Positions 41,928 to 51,250 are shown, counted from the stretch's first letter. The stretch: DNA of 64,000 bases from Flavobacteriales bacterium UBA7612 (GCA_002484335.1 DLJQ01000018.1:155751-219750); one strand, 5' to 3'. Made by a program: numbers and translations. The notes: generated by a model from the sequence alone, not told the origin.

Positions 41928-43358
41928 TTATGCTAATCCGATTAAACTAATCCATGCAGTACCAATTACTAGGTAAATGAATAATAATAAAACACCTATT
42001 ATTAAACCATATTTCCACCATGTTTTTAATTCTACATAACCACTACCAAAAAATACTGGAGCTGGTCCGTGACCATAGTGAGTTAATGTTCCATATACAG
42101 ATCCCATAAAACCTAACATAAGAGCTAAAAGTCCTGGAGGAACTCCTAATGAAACACCTACACCTAACAAAGCAGCATACATTGCAGCAACATGAGCTGT
42201 AGCACTTGCAAAAATGTAGTGACTAAGGAAATAAATGATAATGATAAGAGGATAAGCATAATGCCAACTCATACCACCCATTTCTCCTTTAACCAAGTTA
42301 CTGAACCATCCTATGAAGCCTAAATCGTTTAAAGAACTTGCCATCATTACTAAAACAGCAAACCATACGATAGTATCCCAAGCACCTTTTTCAGATTTTA
42401 CATCATCCCATGTAAGTACAGAAGTAAGTAATAGAATTGATAAACCTAAGAAAGCTGTTGTTGTTGCATCAATTTTAAATAAATCACCAGTAATCCATAA
42501 AGCTAGTAAAATGAAGAAAGTAATTAACATCAAAATTTCAGGTTTTGATAATTTCCCCATTTCTTTTAATTTTTGAGATGCTACACGAGGAGCGTCTTCA
42601 GTCTTTTTTAGTTCGGGTGGGTAGATTTTATATAATACAAATGGTGTTACTATAAATGCTATTACACCTGGAACTAAACCAGCTGCAGCCCATGACATCC
42701 AAGATATATTTATCCCTAAATCAGCAGCAAATTTTTGACACATGGGATTACTTGCTGTACCAGTTAAGAACATAGAAGAAGCAATTAAGTTCATGTAATA
42801 ACAATTTAATGTTAAGAATGATCCTAATTTTCTATTTGTCTCTGGTTTAGAAGCATCAGAATCAAAGCTTAAAGCCATAGATTTCATGATAGGATAGATA
42901 ATTCCACCACCTCTAGCTGTATTACTAGGGATAGCAGGAGCTAAAACTAAATCAGCAAGTCCTAAACCATAAGCAAGTCCTAAAGTACTTTTACCAAAAA
43001 TTTTAATGAAAATAAATGCAATTCTATTACCTAAGCCAGTTTTTATAAAACCACGAGCAATGAAAAAAGATATACCTATTAGCCAAATAACTTTGTCTCC
43101 AAATCCTCTTAAGCTTAATGTGATAGATTTACTTGCATCTCCAGGAGCTAATAATTGAAAAAAGGAAATAAAAGCAACTGCAAGCATACACATTACTCCC
43201 ATAGGAGCAGCTTTTAAAATAATTCCTAAAATTGTACTAACGAAAATTGCAAATAAATGCCATGCTTCGGGTGTAACTCCTTCAGGAATTGGAATAAACC
43301 ATATTGCTAATCCTACAACAAATGTAATAATTAGACTTTTTACATCAATATCTTTCAT
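41928..43358 (-). CDS. DASS/SLC13-type anion permease (dicarboxylate transporter)
   Basis: Inner-membrane sodium- or antiport-coupled carrier for dicarboxylates such as malate, 2-oxoglutarate or citrate. 476 residues with about 12 hydrophobic helices. Family pieces: PAIPSNTARGGGIIYPIMKSMA (an SNT-type binding motif), LTGTASNPMCQKFAADLG (second TN/SNP-type motif), and LTHYGHGPAPVFFGSGY. The related SodiT1/YbhI group is meant. It stands upstream of nothing on its strand but is located next to sdhCAB, which suggests a role in C4-dicarboxylate use; this is context only. Confidence 0.87.
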   Translation of the reverse strand: MKDIDVKSLIITFVVGLAIWFIPIPEGVTPEAWHLFAIFVSTILGIILKAAPMGVMCMLAVAFISFFQLLAPGDASKSITLSLRGFGDKVIWLIGISFFIARGFIKTGLGNRIAFIFIKIFGKSTLGLAYGLGLADLVLAPAIPSNTARGGGIIYPIMKSMALSFDSDASKPETNRKLGSFLTLNCYYMNLIASSMFLTGTASNPMCQKFAADLGINISWMSWAAAGLVPGVIAFIVTPFVLYKIYPPELKKTEDAPRVASQKLKEMGKLSKPEILMLITFFILLALWITGDLFKIDATTTAFLGLSILLLTSVLTWDDVKSEKGAWDTIVWFAVLVMMASSLNDLGFIGWFSNLVKGEMGGMSWHYAYPLIIIIYFLSHYIFASATAHVAAMYAALLGVGVSLGVPPGLLALMLGFMGSVYGTLTHYGHGPAPVFFGSGYVELKTWWKYGLIIGVLLLFIYLVIGTAWISLIGLA

Positions 43359-43520
43359 AAAAAGATGTTTTAAATATTTGTTTTAATTATTTTAACTTAG
43401 AATCTACAATTGTTATTATAGAAATGCCAAATTAGAGTTTTAGTTGTTATATAGGTTTTTTAAATTCAATTGGTTATACCTTCTTTGTTCAATCAATTAT
43501 TTAATTTATATTTTCAAAAA

Positions 43521-43549
43521 TTCCTCCAAATTATAATAATTTGGAGGAA
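43521..43549 (-). terminator. Terminator of sdhCAB
   Basis: TTCCTCCAAATTA (43521-43533) and TAATTTGGAGGAA (43537-43549), loop TAA; A-rich on the + side becomes a T-run on the minus strand. 90 bases after the sdhB stop. The remaining part of the 43359-43637 gap shows no gene. Confidence 0.75.
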
Positions 43550-43637
43550 ATATACTACAATTAAAGGTTTAAGCTTTAATACTTTAAATATTTGTATATT
43601 AAAACATTAATACAGTTTAAACGATTAATCATTTATT

Positions 43638-44393
43638 TTATTTTTTCTTAAATTTCAATAGATTTGATCTATTAAATTCATAATTCATATGAGCAATATT
43701 TAATACTGAAACTCCCTGAGGGCATTCAACTTCACAAGCTTCGGTATTGGTACAATGACCAAAACCTTCCTGATCCATTTGATTAATCATATTCAGTACT
43801 CTACTCTCTCTCTCCTTCTCAGATTGAGGCAGAATAGCCAATTGGGTAACTTTTGCAGAAACAAATAAAGCAGCACTACCGTTTTTACATGTTGCAACAC
43901 ATGCACCACATCCAATACATGCAGCAGAATCAAAAGCAGCTTCTGCAACTTCGTGTGATACTGGAATTGTATTAGCTTCTGGAGCTTGCCCTGTATTTAC
44001 TGAAACATAACCGCCTGATGAAATTATTCGATCAAATGCACTTCTATCTACTTTTAAATCTTTTTTAATAGGAAATCCTCCTGCTCTAAAAGGTTCAATA
44101 TAAATAGTTTCACCGTCTTTAAATTCTCTCATGTGTAATTGACAAGTTGTCGTATGTTCTATTGGTCCATGTGCATTACCATTAATTACTAATCCACATT
44201 GGCCGCATATCCCCTCTCTACAATCATGATCAAACTCTACAGGTTCTTCATTTTTTGATATTAGTTGATTATTTAATGTATCTAACATTTCCAAGAAAGA
44301 CATGTGTGTATTAACATTGTCTATTGTGTAATTCACTAATTTACCTTGTGCACTACGGTTTTCTTGTCTCCATATTTTAAGATGTAATTTCAT
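43638..44393 (-). CDS. sdhB: Succinate dehydrogenase / fumarate reductase iron-sulfur subunit
   Basis: Electron-transfer subunit of complex II, 251 residues, carrying three clusters. The [2Fe-2S] Cys set is in DCREGICGQCGLVINGN with a later TTCQLH; the [4Fe-4S]/[3Fe-4S] sets are in CIGCGACVATCKNGSA and CTNTEACEVECPQGVS. Cys ligands are complete. It follows sdhA by 7 bases as the last gene of sdhCAB. Closed by the hairpin at 43521. Confidence 0.96.
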   Translation of the reverse strand: MKLHLKIWRQENRSAQGKLVNYTIDNVNTHMSFLEMLDTLNNQLISKNEEPVEFDHDCREGICGQCGLVINGNAHGPIEHTTTCQLHMREFKDGETIYIEPFRAGGFPIKKDLKVDRSAFDRIISSGGYVSVNTGQAPEANTIPVSHEVAEAAFDSAACIGCGACVATCKNGSAALFVSAKVTQLAILPQSEKERESRVLNMINQMDQEGFGHCTNTEACEVECPQGVSVLNIAHMNYEFNRSNLLKFKKK

Positions 44394-44400
44394 AATATAA

Positions 44401-46320
44401 TTATTTATAACTACGTATAGTTGGTTTTAAATATTCAAAAGTTAGTTCTTCTTTGTGTAGAATTGGTCTTGTATCAATATTCCCTGGCCATTCCCAAGCA
44501 GATATAAATTGATATTCTTCATCATTTCTTTTTGCTTCACCATCTTCAGTTTGATATTCTTCTCTGAAATGTGTTCCACAAGATTCATTTCTTGTTAATG
44601 CATCATAACACATAAGTACACCAATTTCAAAGTAATCTGCTACACGCCCAGCTTTTTCTAATTCTGAATTAATAGAATCAGTTTTACCTGTAACATTTAC
44701 TTGTTCATAAAACTCTTTACGAAGTTTATTGATTTCGACAATAGCAAACTCTAAACCTTCTTTTGTTCTTGCTAAACCACAATAATCATATAATAATTTT
44801 CCTAATTTCTTATGAAAATAATCAACAGTTTTGTTTCCCTTAATGTTTAATAACTCCTCTAATTTTTTCTTTGTTTCTAATTCAGCAATATCAAACTCTG
44901 GATGAGTTGTAGATACTTTTTCAGTTTTCAATTCTCCCGCTAAATAATTAGCAATCGTATAAGGTGCAATAAAATATCCATCAACAGATGCTTGTAAAAG
45001 AGAGTTAGCCCCTAAACGATTTGCTCCATGATCAGCAAAATTTGCTTCACCTAATGCAAATAAACCAGGAATTGTTGTCATTAATTCGTAATCTACCCAT
45101 AAACCACCCATTGAAAAGTGAGCTGCTGGAGAAATCATCATTGGTTCTTTGTATGCGTCTATCCCTGTAATCTTCTGATACATAGTAAATAGATTCCCAT
45201 ACTTCTCTTTTATTTTGTCTTTTCCTTGCTCTCTGATTGCCTTAGAAAAGTCCAAATATACGGCATTTTTTAGAGCTCCAATACCAAAACCAGCATCAAT
45301 TCTTTCTTTTGCTGCTCTTGAAGATATATCACGAGGAGCTAAATTACCAAATGCAGGGTATCTTCTTTCTAAATAATAATCTCTTTCTTCTTCGGGAATA
45401 TCGTTAGCTATTCTAGTTTCGTTTTCTTTTAAAGGAACCCAAATTCGACCATCATTTCTAAGAGATTCAGACATTAAAGTTAATTTTGATTGATAATCTC
45501 CTGATTGAGGTAATGATGTTGGGTGAATTTGTGTCCAACTTGGAGAAGCGAAATAAGCACCTTTTTTATGAGCTCTCCAGATAGCTGATCCATTGCATCC
45601 CATTGCTAAAGTCGATAAGTAATATATTTTACCAAAACCTCCAGTTGCAAGTATTACAGCATTTGCAGCATATCTTTCAATTTCTCCTGTTTCTAGATTT
45701 CTAACAATTACACCTTTTGCTTTGCCATCAACTAAAACTAAATCTAGCATTTCATGATAGGTAAAAAGTTGAACTGTTTTCTTTTCAACTTGACGCATCA
45801 AGGCTTGATATGCTCCTAGTAGTAGTTGTTGTCCCGTTTGTCCTCTTGCATAAAAAGTTCTAGATACTTGTACTCCACCAAAAGATCTATTATTTAAATA
45901 TCCTCCGTATTCTCTACCAAAAGGCACACCTTGAGCAACAGCTTGATCGATTAAATTTGTAGAACATTCTGCTAAACGATATACATTAGCTTCTCTTGCT
46001 CTAAAGTCTCCTCCTTTTAATGTATCTACAAACATTCTGTAAATACTATCGCCATCATTTTTATAATTTTTAGCTGCATTTACACCTCCTTGAGCTGCAA
46101 CAGAGTGTGCTCTTCTTGGTGAATCTTGAAAACAAAACGTTTTTATATTGTATCCCATTTCTCCTAAAGAAGCAGAAATTGAGCTACCAGCTAAACCAGT
46201 TCCTATTACAATCACATCAAGCTTTTTTCTATTTGCTGGATTAACTAGTTTTGCTGTTTTTTTATAATTTGACCATTTATCTTCTAGTGGTCCTTGTGGT
46301 ATTTTTGCATCTAATTTCAT
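44401..46320 (-). CDS. sdhA: Succinate dehydrogenase / fumarate reductase flavoprotein subunit
   Basis: Catalytic subunit oxidising succinate (or reducing fumarate) with covalent FAD. 639 residues. FAD-binding GTGLAGSSISASLGEMGY (about 41-58), the covalent-His region RRAHSVAAQGGVNAAKN, catalytic stretch WTQIHPTSLPQSGDY, RDISSRAAKERI, and C-terminal RNESCGTHFREEYQT. Middle gene of sdhCAB with 12 bases to sdhC upstream. Sequence style (three-gene operon with one diheme b subunit) is the B-type complex II common in Bacteroidota. Confidence 0.97.
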   Translation of the reverse strand: MKLDAKIPQGPLEDKWSNYKKTAKLVNPANRKKLDVIVIGTGLAGSSISASLGEMGYNIKTFCFQDSPRRAHSVAAQGGVNAAKNYKNDGDSIYRMFVDTLKGGDFRAREANVYRLAECSTNLIDQAVAQGVPFGREYGGYLNNRSFGGVQVSRTFYARGQTGQQLLLGAYQALMRQVEKKTVQLFTYHEMLDLVLVDGKAKGVIVRNLETGEIERYAANAVILATGGFGKIYYLSTLAMGCNGSAIWRAHKKGAYFASPSWTQIHPTSLPQSGDYQSKLTLMSESLRNDGRIWVPLKENETRIANDIPEEERDYYLERRYPAFGNLAPRDISSRAAKERIDAGFGIGALKNAVYLDFSKAIREQGKDKIKEKYGNLFTMYQKITGIDAYKEPMMISPAAHFSMGGLWVDYELMTTIPGLFALGEANFADHGANRLGANSLLQASVDGYFIAPYTIANYLAGELKTEKVSTTHPEFDIAELETKKKLEELLNIKGNKTVDYFHKKLGKLLYDYCGLARTKEGLEFAIVEINKLRKEFYEQVNVTGKTDSINSELEKAGRVADYFEIGVLMCYDALTRNESCGTHFREEYQTEDGEAKRNDEEYQFISAWEWPGNIDTRPILHKEELTFEYLKPTIRSYK

Positions 46321-46332
46321 AAGTAGTAATAA

Positions 46333-46983
46333 TTAATGAGTGATATATATATAAATTGGCATTAAGGCAAAACCTACACAAATAATAACTGAATAAACAA
46401 TACCAAATACTGCTACCCAACGTACATATTTTGGATGAAATAATCCTAATGTTCTAATTCCACTAGATAATCCATGAATTAAATGATAGAATAATGCTAT
46501 CATAGCAATAACATATACAATAACAATCCATAATTGTTGAAAAGCAGTTACAACTACTGTATACAAATCTTTATTACCAGATGGATCTAACCCTATATTA
46601 CCAAATTTATATACATACCAAAAATTTTGAAAGTGCATAACTAAAAACAGTAAAATAATTGTTCCTAATATGCCCATGTTTCTTTTATACCATTTACTAG
46701 CTCTACCTCGATTATCTTTATTGTAATTTCCAGATGATTTTTTATTTTGCACTGTAATAATTAATGCGTAAACGACATGTGCAATTATAGATAAATACAA
46801 AACATAAGAAACTATTTTTATCAAAGGGTTACCTGAGAGAAAATGAGAATATGCATTAAAATTATGTTGAGCTGTTTGTTCATCTAAAAATAGCTGTGTA
46901 TTTCCTAAGAAATGTATTAATAGGAAGAACGAAAGAAATAACCCTGTAGAGGCCATTAAAATTTTCCTAGTGAGTGTATTCAT
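46333..46983 (-). CDS. sdhC: Succinate dehydrogenase cytochrome b subunit (B-type)
   Basis: Single membrane anchor subunit of 216 residues with five hydrophobic helices. Conserved His ligands for two haems are seen in LIHFLGN, AHVVYALI, MHFQNFWYVYKF and YHLIHGLSSGIRTLG. It hands electrons between SdhB and menaquinone. First gene of sdhCAB. An exact -7 box TAAGTTTG lies 67-74 bases upstream (47050-47057). That menaquinone is the partner is lineage knowledge. Confidence 0.93.
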   Translation of the reverse strand: MNTLTRKILMASTGLFLSFFLLIHFLGNTQLFLDEQTAQHNFNAYSHFLSGNPLIKIVSYVLYLSIIAHVVYALIITVQNKKSSGNYNKDNRGRASKWYKRNMGILGTIILLFLVMHFQNFWYVYKFGNIGLDPSGNKDLYTVVVTAFQQLWIVIVYVIAMIALFYHLIHGLSSGIRTLGLFHPKYVRWVAVFGIVYSVIICVGFALMPIYIYITH

Positions 46984-47049
46984 TGGTTAATAATTTTTAA
47001 TTAATTTATCATTTTAAATTTACAAATTTCTGAAGGAAAAATTATTAAT

Positions 47050-47057
47050 CAAACTTA
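47050..47057 (-). promoter_or_regulatory. Possible -7 box of sdhCAB
   Basis: TAAGTTTG on the minus strand, exact consensus, about 67 bases before sdhC. The -33 TTG is not clear. Confidence 0.4.
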
Positions 47058-47172
47058 TTAATAAGACAAATTAATCCTAATTTAAAATAGTTCTATTTAA
47101 AAGGGTTAAAGAAGTAATTATTTAAAATATTATTAATCAATTAAGATTTATTGATTATTAGTTTTATATATA

Positions 47173-47208
47173 AAAAAACAGAGCAATTAATTGCTCTGTT
47201 TTTTTTAT
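47173..47208. terminator. Terminator of the peptidyl-prolyl isomerase operon
   Basis: Perfect 32-base palindrome (47173-47204): arms AAAAAACAGAGCAATT / AATTGCTCTGTTTTTT, 18 bases after the stop of the cyclophilin-FKBP gene; works in both directions. Confidence 0.85.
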
Positions 47209-47225
47209 ATCATATCAAGTTTAAA

Positions 47226-48302
47226 TTAATCTAAAACTTCCATATCAAAATATAATGTAGCATTTGGTGGAATTACACCACCAGCTCCTTGTGCACCATA
47301 TCCTAATTGAGAAGGAATAATTAAAAATACTTTTGTTCCTTTATTAAACATAGTTAAAGCTTCCATCCATCCTTGAATTAACCCTGTAACACCTACAGTA
47401 ACATCTAATGGTTGATTTCTATCATAAGAAGAATCTAATTTTTCTCCATCATTCAAACGTAATGAATAATGCACTTTAATAGCATCCCCATGAACAGGCT
47501 TTTCACCTTTACCCTCTTCAATAATCACGTATTTTAATCCAGAAGGAGTTACTTCAGCTTTTGCTTCTAATTCTTTTTGACGAGCAATTTCAGCATCTTT
47601 TTCAGCTTTTTCTTTTGCTTCTAATTCAGCTTGTTTTTTAGCATGATTTGCTTTTGCATCATCGAAAGCCTTAGCTCCATCATAATTTTTATATTTATCA
47701 CCTTTACGAGCGATTTCAACTTTTTCTATTACTACAGGAACAACAGGTTTGTCATCTCTTGTTTTTTCCACAGCTGCTATAGAATCAACTACATCTAAAC
47801 CTTCTATAACTTGTCCAAAAATTGTATGACGATTATCTAACCAAGGGGTAGGCACCTCTGTAATAAAAAATTGAGAACCATTTGTAGCAGGTCCAGAATT
47901 TGCCATAGATAAAACACCTTTTTTATCATGTTTTAAACTTGGATCAAATTCATCTTCGAAATCATAACCAGGACCTCCTGTTCCTCTACCATCAGGATCA
48001 CCCCCTTGTATCATAAAATCTTTAATTACACGGTGAAAAATGATTCCATCATAAAAAGGAACACCTTTAGCTTTAGCTTTATTTTCTTTTTTTCCTTCTG
48101 CTAAACCAACAAAGTTAGCAACAGTCATAGGTGCTTCTTCTTCGTATAATTTGATTGTCATTGCTCCGTGATTTGTCGTCATTTTTGCATACAATCCTTC
48201 TTCTAAATTTTTAAATTCTTCTTTGCTCATCGATTTTGGAATTTTAACGCCACAACTAATTAATGTAGTAATGACTGTTAAGATTAATAATATTTTTTTC
48301 AT
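47226..48302 (-). CDS. Cyclophilin-FKBP fusion lipoprotein (peptidyl-prolyl isomerase)
   Basis: Envelope protein-folding catalyst. 358 residues: signal peptide with lipobox TLISCG (Cys17); a cyclophilin domain (about 37-200) with FHRVIKDFMIQGGDP and SQFFITEVPTPWLDNRHTIFG; a charged helical linker (about 205-250, Glu/Lys/Ala rich coiled-coil-like); then an FKBP domain (about 252-358) with VHYSLRLNDGEKLDSSYDR and IPSQLGYGAQGAGGVIPPN. The two unrelated prolyl isomerase folds in one chain are seen repeatedly in this phylum. It lies behind a second FKBP lipoprotein gene and nrnA. Confidence 0.9.
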   Translation of the reverse strand: MKKILLILTVITTLISCGVKIPKSMSKEEFKNLEEGLYAKMTTNHGAMTIKLYEEEAPMTVANFVGLAEGKKENKAKAKGVPFYDGIIFHRVIKDFMIQGGDPDGRGTGGPGYDFEDEFDPSLKHDKKGVLSMANSGPATNGSQFFITEVPTPWLDNRHTIFGQVIEGLDVVDSIAAVEKTRDDKPVVPVVIEKVEIARKGDKYKNYDGAKAFDDAKANHAKKQAELEAKEKAEKDAEIARQKELEAKAEVTPSGLKYVIIEEGKGEKPVHGDAIKVHYSLRLNDGEKLDSSYDRNQPLDVTVGVTGLIQGWMEALTMFNKGTKVFLIIPSQLGYGAQGAGGVIPPNATLYFDMEVLD

Positions 48303-48327
48303 TTTATAGGCTTAAGTATTAATTGTA

Positions 48328-48855
48328 TTAGTGTTTCTTTATTTTTTTTATTTTTAAATCTACAATTATTGGTTCATCAGGAGCAATTTTACTTTGATCT
48401 CCATAACCTCCATAAGCTAAAAATGAAGGTAATAATAGTTTAGCGCTTTCTCCTTCAGGTATTAATTGTAAAGCAGAATTTACTCCTCTTGTTAAATCTG
48501 ATTTTCCTATTACAACTCTTTGTGTTTTATTATCTTCAAAAGAATAAATGATATTATCTTTTAAATCTGATACTTGATATTCAAATTCAATATAATCACC
48601 TGTATTTGCAGTAGATTCTGTTCTTTTTCCATCATTGGAGATCCAGAAACCAGAACTAGTTTTTACAAATTTTTGATTATTTTTTTTTATATAATTATCA
48701 AACCATTGTAATTCTTCCTGATGTATTTTTTTTGCTCTTTCTTTAGAACGTTGCATGAAATCATCATTACTATAAGAAACAGGGTATTGAATAACCTTTT
48801 GATCACAACTAAAAATTGTTATTAAAACAAATAAAGTAAAAACTATTTTCTTCAT
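48328..48855 (-). CDS. GldI-like FKBP-type peptidyl-prolyl isomerase lipoprotein
   Basis: 175 residues. Lipobox TIFSCD (Cys17) after a signal peptide, then a helical N-terminal part and an FKBP domain (about 75-175) with YIEFEYQVSDLKDNIIYSFED, LTRGVNSALQLIPEGESAKLLLPSFLAYGGYGDQSKIAPDEPIIVDLKI. The size and N-terminus resemble GldI, required for gliding motility in Flavobacterium. Non-gliding relatives carry it too, so motility is not proven by it. It sits between nrnA (stop adjacent, 0-base gap) and the cyclophilin-FKBP gene. Confidence 0.82.
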   Translation of the reverse strand: MKKIVFTLFVLITIFSCDQKVIQYPVSYSNDDFMQRSKERAKKIHQEELQWFDNYIKKNNQKFVKTSSGFWISNDGKRTESTANTGDYIEFEYQVSDLKDNIIYSFEDNKTQRVVIGKSDLTRGVNSALQLIPEGESAKLLLPSFLAYGGYGDQSKIAPDEPIIVDLKIKKIKKH

Positions 48856-49881
48856 CTAAATAATAATATTTGTAAGTTGATCTTTATAATCAGGTAAAAT
48901 ACTTTGTAAATAAGTTATTGTTTCTTCCATATTTAAGTCAGATCTTCCACCTGCAGCATTCATATGTCCTCCTCCATTAAAATGTTTTCTAGAGAATTCA
49001 TTAACATCAAAATCTCCTTTAGAACGTAGAGAAATTTTTATAAAATTATGTTGAGTATCTTCAATAAAAATTATAGAAAAGATATAATTATCAACACTTA
49101 ATCCATAATTTACAAAACCTTCTGTATCTCCTTTCTGAAAACCATTTTTTAACAAATCTTCTCTTGTTAAATACATAAATGCAGTACGATATTCTGATAA
49201 AAAAGTTAAATTATTAAGTGTTAATGCTAATAATTTCAATCTTCCTTGTGTCTGAGAATCATTAACATAAGATGTTACTTTATCAACTTCTACACCTTTA
49301 TCTATTAGTTCAGCAACAATTCTATGAGTATTTGCAGATGTATTTCTAAATCGAAAACCTCCTGTATCAGTCATTATACCGGTATAGATACATTCTGCAA
49401 TTTCTTTATCAATTTTATCAAGATCATTCATTGCTTCAATAAAATTATAAACCATTTGACATGTTGCTGGCATTTCTATATCAGAGTACATATAATCAAA
49501 TGTATCTGGTTCTCTATGGTGATCTATTAATATTTTTGGAGATGTGGAACGTTCTACCCAAGCTCCTAAATCATCAATTCTTTTAACAGTATTAAAATCT
49601 AAAATAAAAATTAAATCAGCTTGATGAATTATTGCTTCTGCTACTTTAGGCTTATAATCTGCAATAACAATATCTTTTGCAGATGGCATCCATTTTAAAA
49701 ATTTTGGAAAATCATTTGGAGCAACTACATTACAAAAATGGCCTAATTTTCTTAAGTAATGAAACATTGCTAATGTTGAACCAATTGCATCACCATCAGG
49801 ATTTTTATGTGGTAATATTGCAATTTTTTTTGGTGTTGATTTTAAAAGAACTTTTAGTTCCTCGAAATTTGTCATTTGCAT
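48856..49881 (-). CDS. nrnA: DHH-family oligoribonuclease / PAP phosphatase NrnA
   Basis: Degrades nanoRNA and dephosphorylates 3'-phosphoadenosine 5'-phosphate in characterised relatives. 341 residues: DHH domain with HKNPDGDAIGSTLAM (metal ligands), FILDFN, ILIDHHREPD (the DHH motif) and MTDTGGFRF; DHHA1 domain with GGGHMNAAGGRS. The start may be ATG 49881 or ATG 49875 (MTNFEEL), because a -7 box ends 4 bases upstream of the first. The gene is first in an operon with two prolyl isomerase lipoproteins. Confidence 0.9.
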   Translation of the reverse strand: MQMTNFEELKVLLKSTPKKIAILPHKNPDGDAIGSTLAMFHYLRKLGHFCNVVAPNDFPKFLKWMPSAKDIVIADYKPKVAEAIIHQADLIFILDFNTVKRIDDLGAWVERSTSPKILIDHHREPDTFDYMYSDIEMPATCQMVYNFIEAMNDLDKIDKEIAECIYTGIMTDTGGFRFRNTSANTHRIVAELIDKGVEVDKVTSYVNDSQTQGRLKLLALTLNNLTFLSEYRTAFMYLTREDLLKNGFQKGDTEGFVNYGLSVDNYIFSIIFIEDTQHNFIKISLRSKGDFDVNEFSRKHFNGGGHMNAAGGRSDLNMEETITYLQSILPDYKDQLTNIII

Positions 49882-49885
49882 AGTT

Positions 49886-49893
49886 GCAAATAT
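49886..49893 (-). promoter_or_regulatory. -7 promoter box of nrnA, abutting the start
   Basis: TATATTTG on the minus strand, exact match, 4 bases before ATG 49881. Transcription would begin at or next to the start codon. Confidence 0.5.
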
Positions 49894-49931
49894 AGCAAAA
49901 CAACTGAAAAAATAGAACTTAATACCTAATA

Positions 49932-49968
49932 AAAAAGTCGTCTATTTTTAAATAAATGACGACTTTTT
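49932..49968 (-). terminator. Terminator of the Ntn amidohydrolase gene
   Basis: AAAAAGTCGTC and GACGACTTTTT with a 15-base loop, 17 bases after the stop codon. Confidence 0.8.
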
Positions 49969-49985
49969 ATTGAATTTAAATTATT

Positions 49986-51116
49986 TTATTTTGCTAAAGG
50001 TATTGAAACAAAATCTGTGTTATCTTTGAACTGATCAAATGTGAATTTTTCATAGTTTAAAGATCCATACATTCTTATATAAAATTCAGCACGAGATAAA
50101 TCAGACAAAACGGTCCATACTGTAAATTCTGTCATGTATTGATTATTTGCAGATTTTTCTCCTTCTCCACTTGTATCTTTAGTAATATTTTTAGGACGAT
50201 CAAAATTATTCATTATATGACCTAATTCAGCAATTTGTTCATTAGGGTTATCTACAGAATTTGCAAAAGAAGAATAATAAAATGCTCTAATAAAACGTCC
50301 TACAGATGTTGACGATGATGGTAATGCTGAGGTTGCTATTCCACTATCTGGTTGAATTAAAGTTAAATTACCAATCTTTGAGGCACTAGCGTCTATATTT
50401 GATAAATGAGAATAATTATTTAAATTTTCCAAATGCCAAGGAAATTCTGGACCATTTGTTAATACACCTGTTGGATTATCATAAACATTAAGATTATTGT
50501 TTGAAATCTCAATAACAATACTTCCTCCATTTTTATCATAAATAGCAAAATGGAAAGGAGATTTAAGATTACCTAGCATAGATAAACTTTCTGACCAAAA
50601 AACTACATTACCTTTCAAACCTTCTTTTAATTCCTCTATAGTTGAAAAATTAGCCAATGCCCATTCTCCTATATTCATAAAAGGAACTGTTTTACTATAA
50701 TCTTTAGGGTCTGGATCTGGTAAGCCAGTATTATGAATCATATTTAAACTAAAAGCTAAGCCAGCTTGATTAATACCTTCTGTAGCTCCTCTAGGATTTT
50801 CTTCACTAACAGGATCAGTAATTGCAATAATTGGATATTTTGCAACATATTTTAAACCAAGACTTTTATCTGGAGCATAATGTTGAAATACATGATCTTT
50901 GGGATAATATGTAAGACTTGAGGTAATTAAATCTGTTGTAAATTCCATTCCTCTTCCATGATATACATTCCCTTTTTTATCTTTTATAATTAGAGATGTA
51001 CATGCAAAAGGAACTACAGGTTTTAAATCTTTTTCAGGAATTTGTTCTATTTCGTTGAAAATAACTTTATTATCTCTTAAATTATTAGACTCAACATTTG
51101 ATTTTTTTAGTATCAT
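49986..51116 (-). CDS. Linear amide C-N hydrolase (choloylglycine hydrolase/penicillin V acylase family)
   Basis: Ntn hydrolase that cleaves linear amide bonds (bile salts, penicillin V or acyl-homoserine lactones in known members). 376 residues. The nucleophile Cys is internal, Cys39 in PFACTSLIIKDKKGNVYHGRGMEF, preceded by a 38-residue charged leader with no hydrophobic core, so there is no signal peptide; an N-terminal leader must be cut, probably autocatalytically, to expose Cys. Conserved GINQAGLAFSLNM, TNGPEFPWHLENLNNY and a late Arg/Asn region fit the family. Single gene, substrate unknown. Confidence 0.84.
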   Translation of the reverse strand: MILKKSNVESNNLRDNKVIFNEIEQIPEKDLKPVVPFACTSLIIKDKKGNVYHGRGMEFTTDLITSSLTYYPKDHVFQHYAPDKSLGLKYVAKYPIIAITDPVSEENPRGATEGINQAGLAFSLNMIHNTGLPDPDPKDYSKTVPFMNIGEWALANFSTIEELKEGLKGNVVFWSESLSMLGNLKSPFHFAIYDKNGGSIVIEISNNNLNVYDNPTGVLTNGPEFPWHLENLNNYSHLSNIDASASKIGNLTLIQPDSGIATSALPSSSTSVGRFIRAFYYSSFANSVDNPNEQIAELGHIMNNFDRPKNITKDTSGEGEKSANNQYMTEFTVWTVLSDLSRAEFYIRMYGSLNYEKFTFDQFKDNTDFVSIPLAK

Positions 51117-51242
51117 TATTTAGGTTATTTGATTTTTTAAAATATTCTACAAATTACACAATGTTTTCATATTAATAATAGTACTAAGAAAATTATTAAT
51201 CAATTTAAATAAAGTAGAAAACTTATTCTATCATTTTTTGAA

Positions 51243-51250
51243 TAGATTTG
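51243..51250 (+). promoter_or_regulatory. -7 promoter box of the DUF1294 gene
   Basis: TAGATTTG, exact match, 21 bases before ATG 51272. It overlaps the TTG at 51248, which therefore cannot be the start. Confidence 0.6.

Noticed and set aside
43521..43549. Similarity of the CCTCCAAA hairpins at 6801 and 43521 as a repeat family
   Set aside because: Both are simple terminators with an 8-base common stem; no wider similarity is visible.
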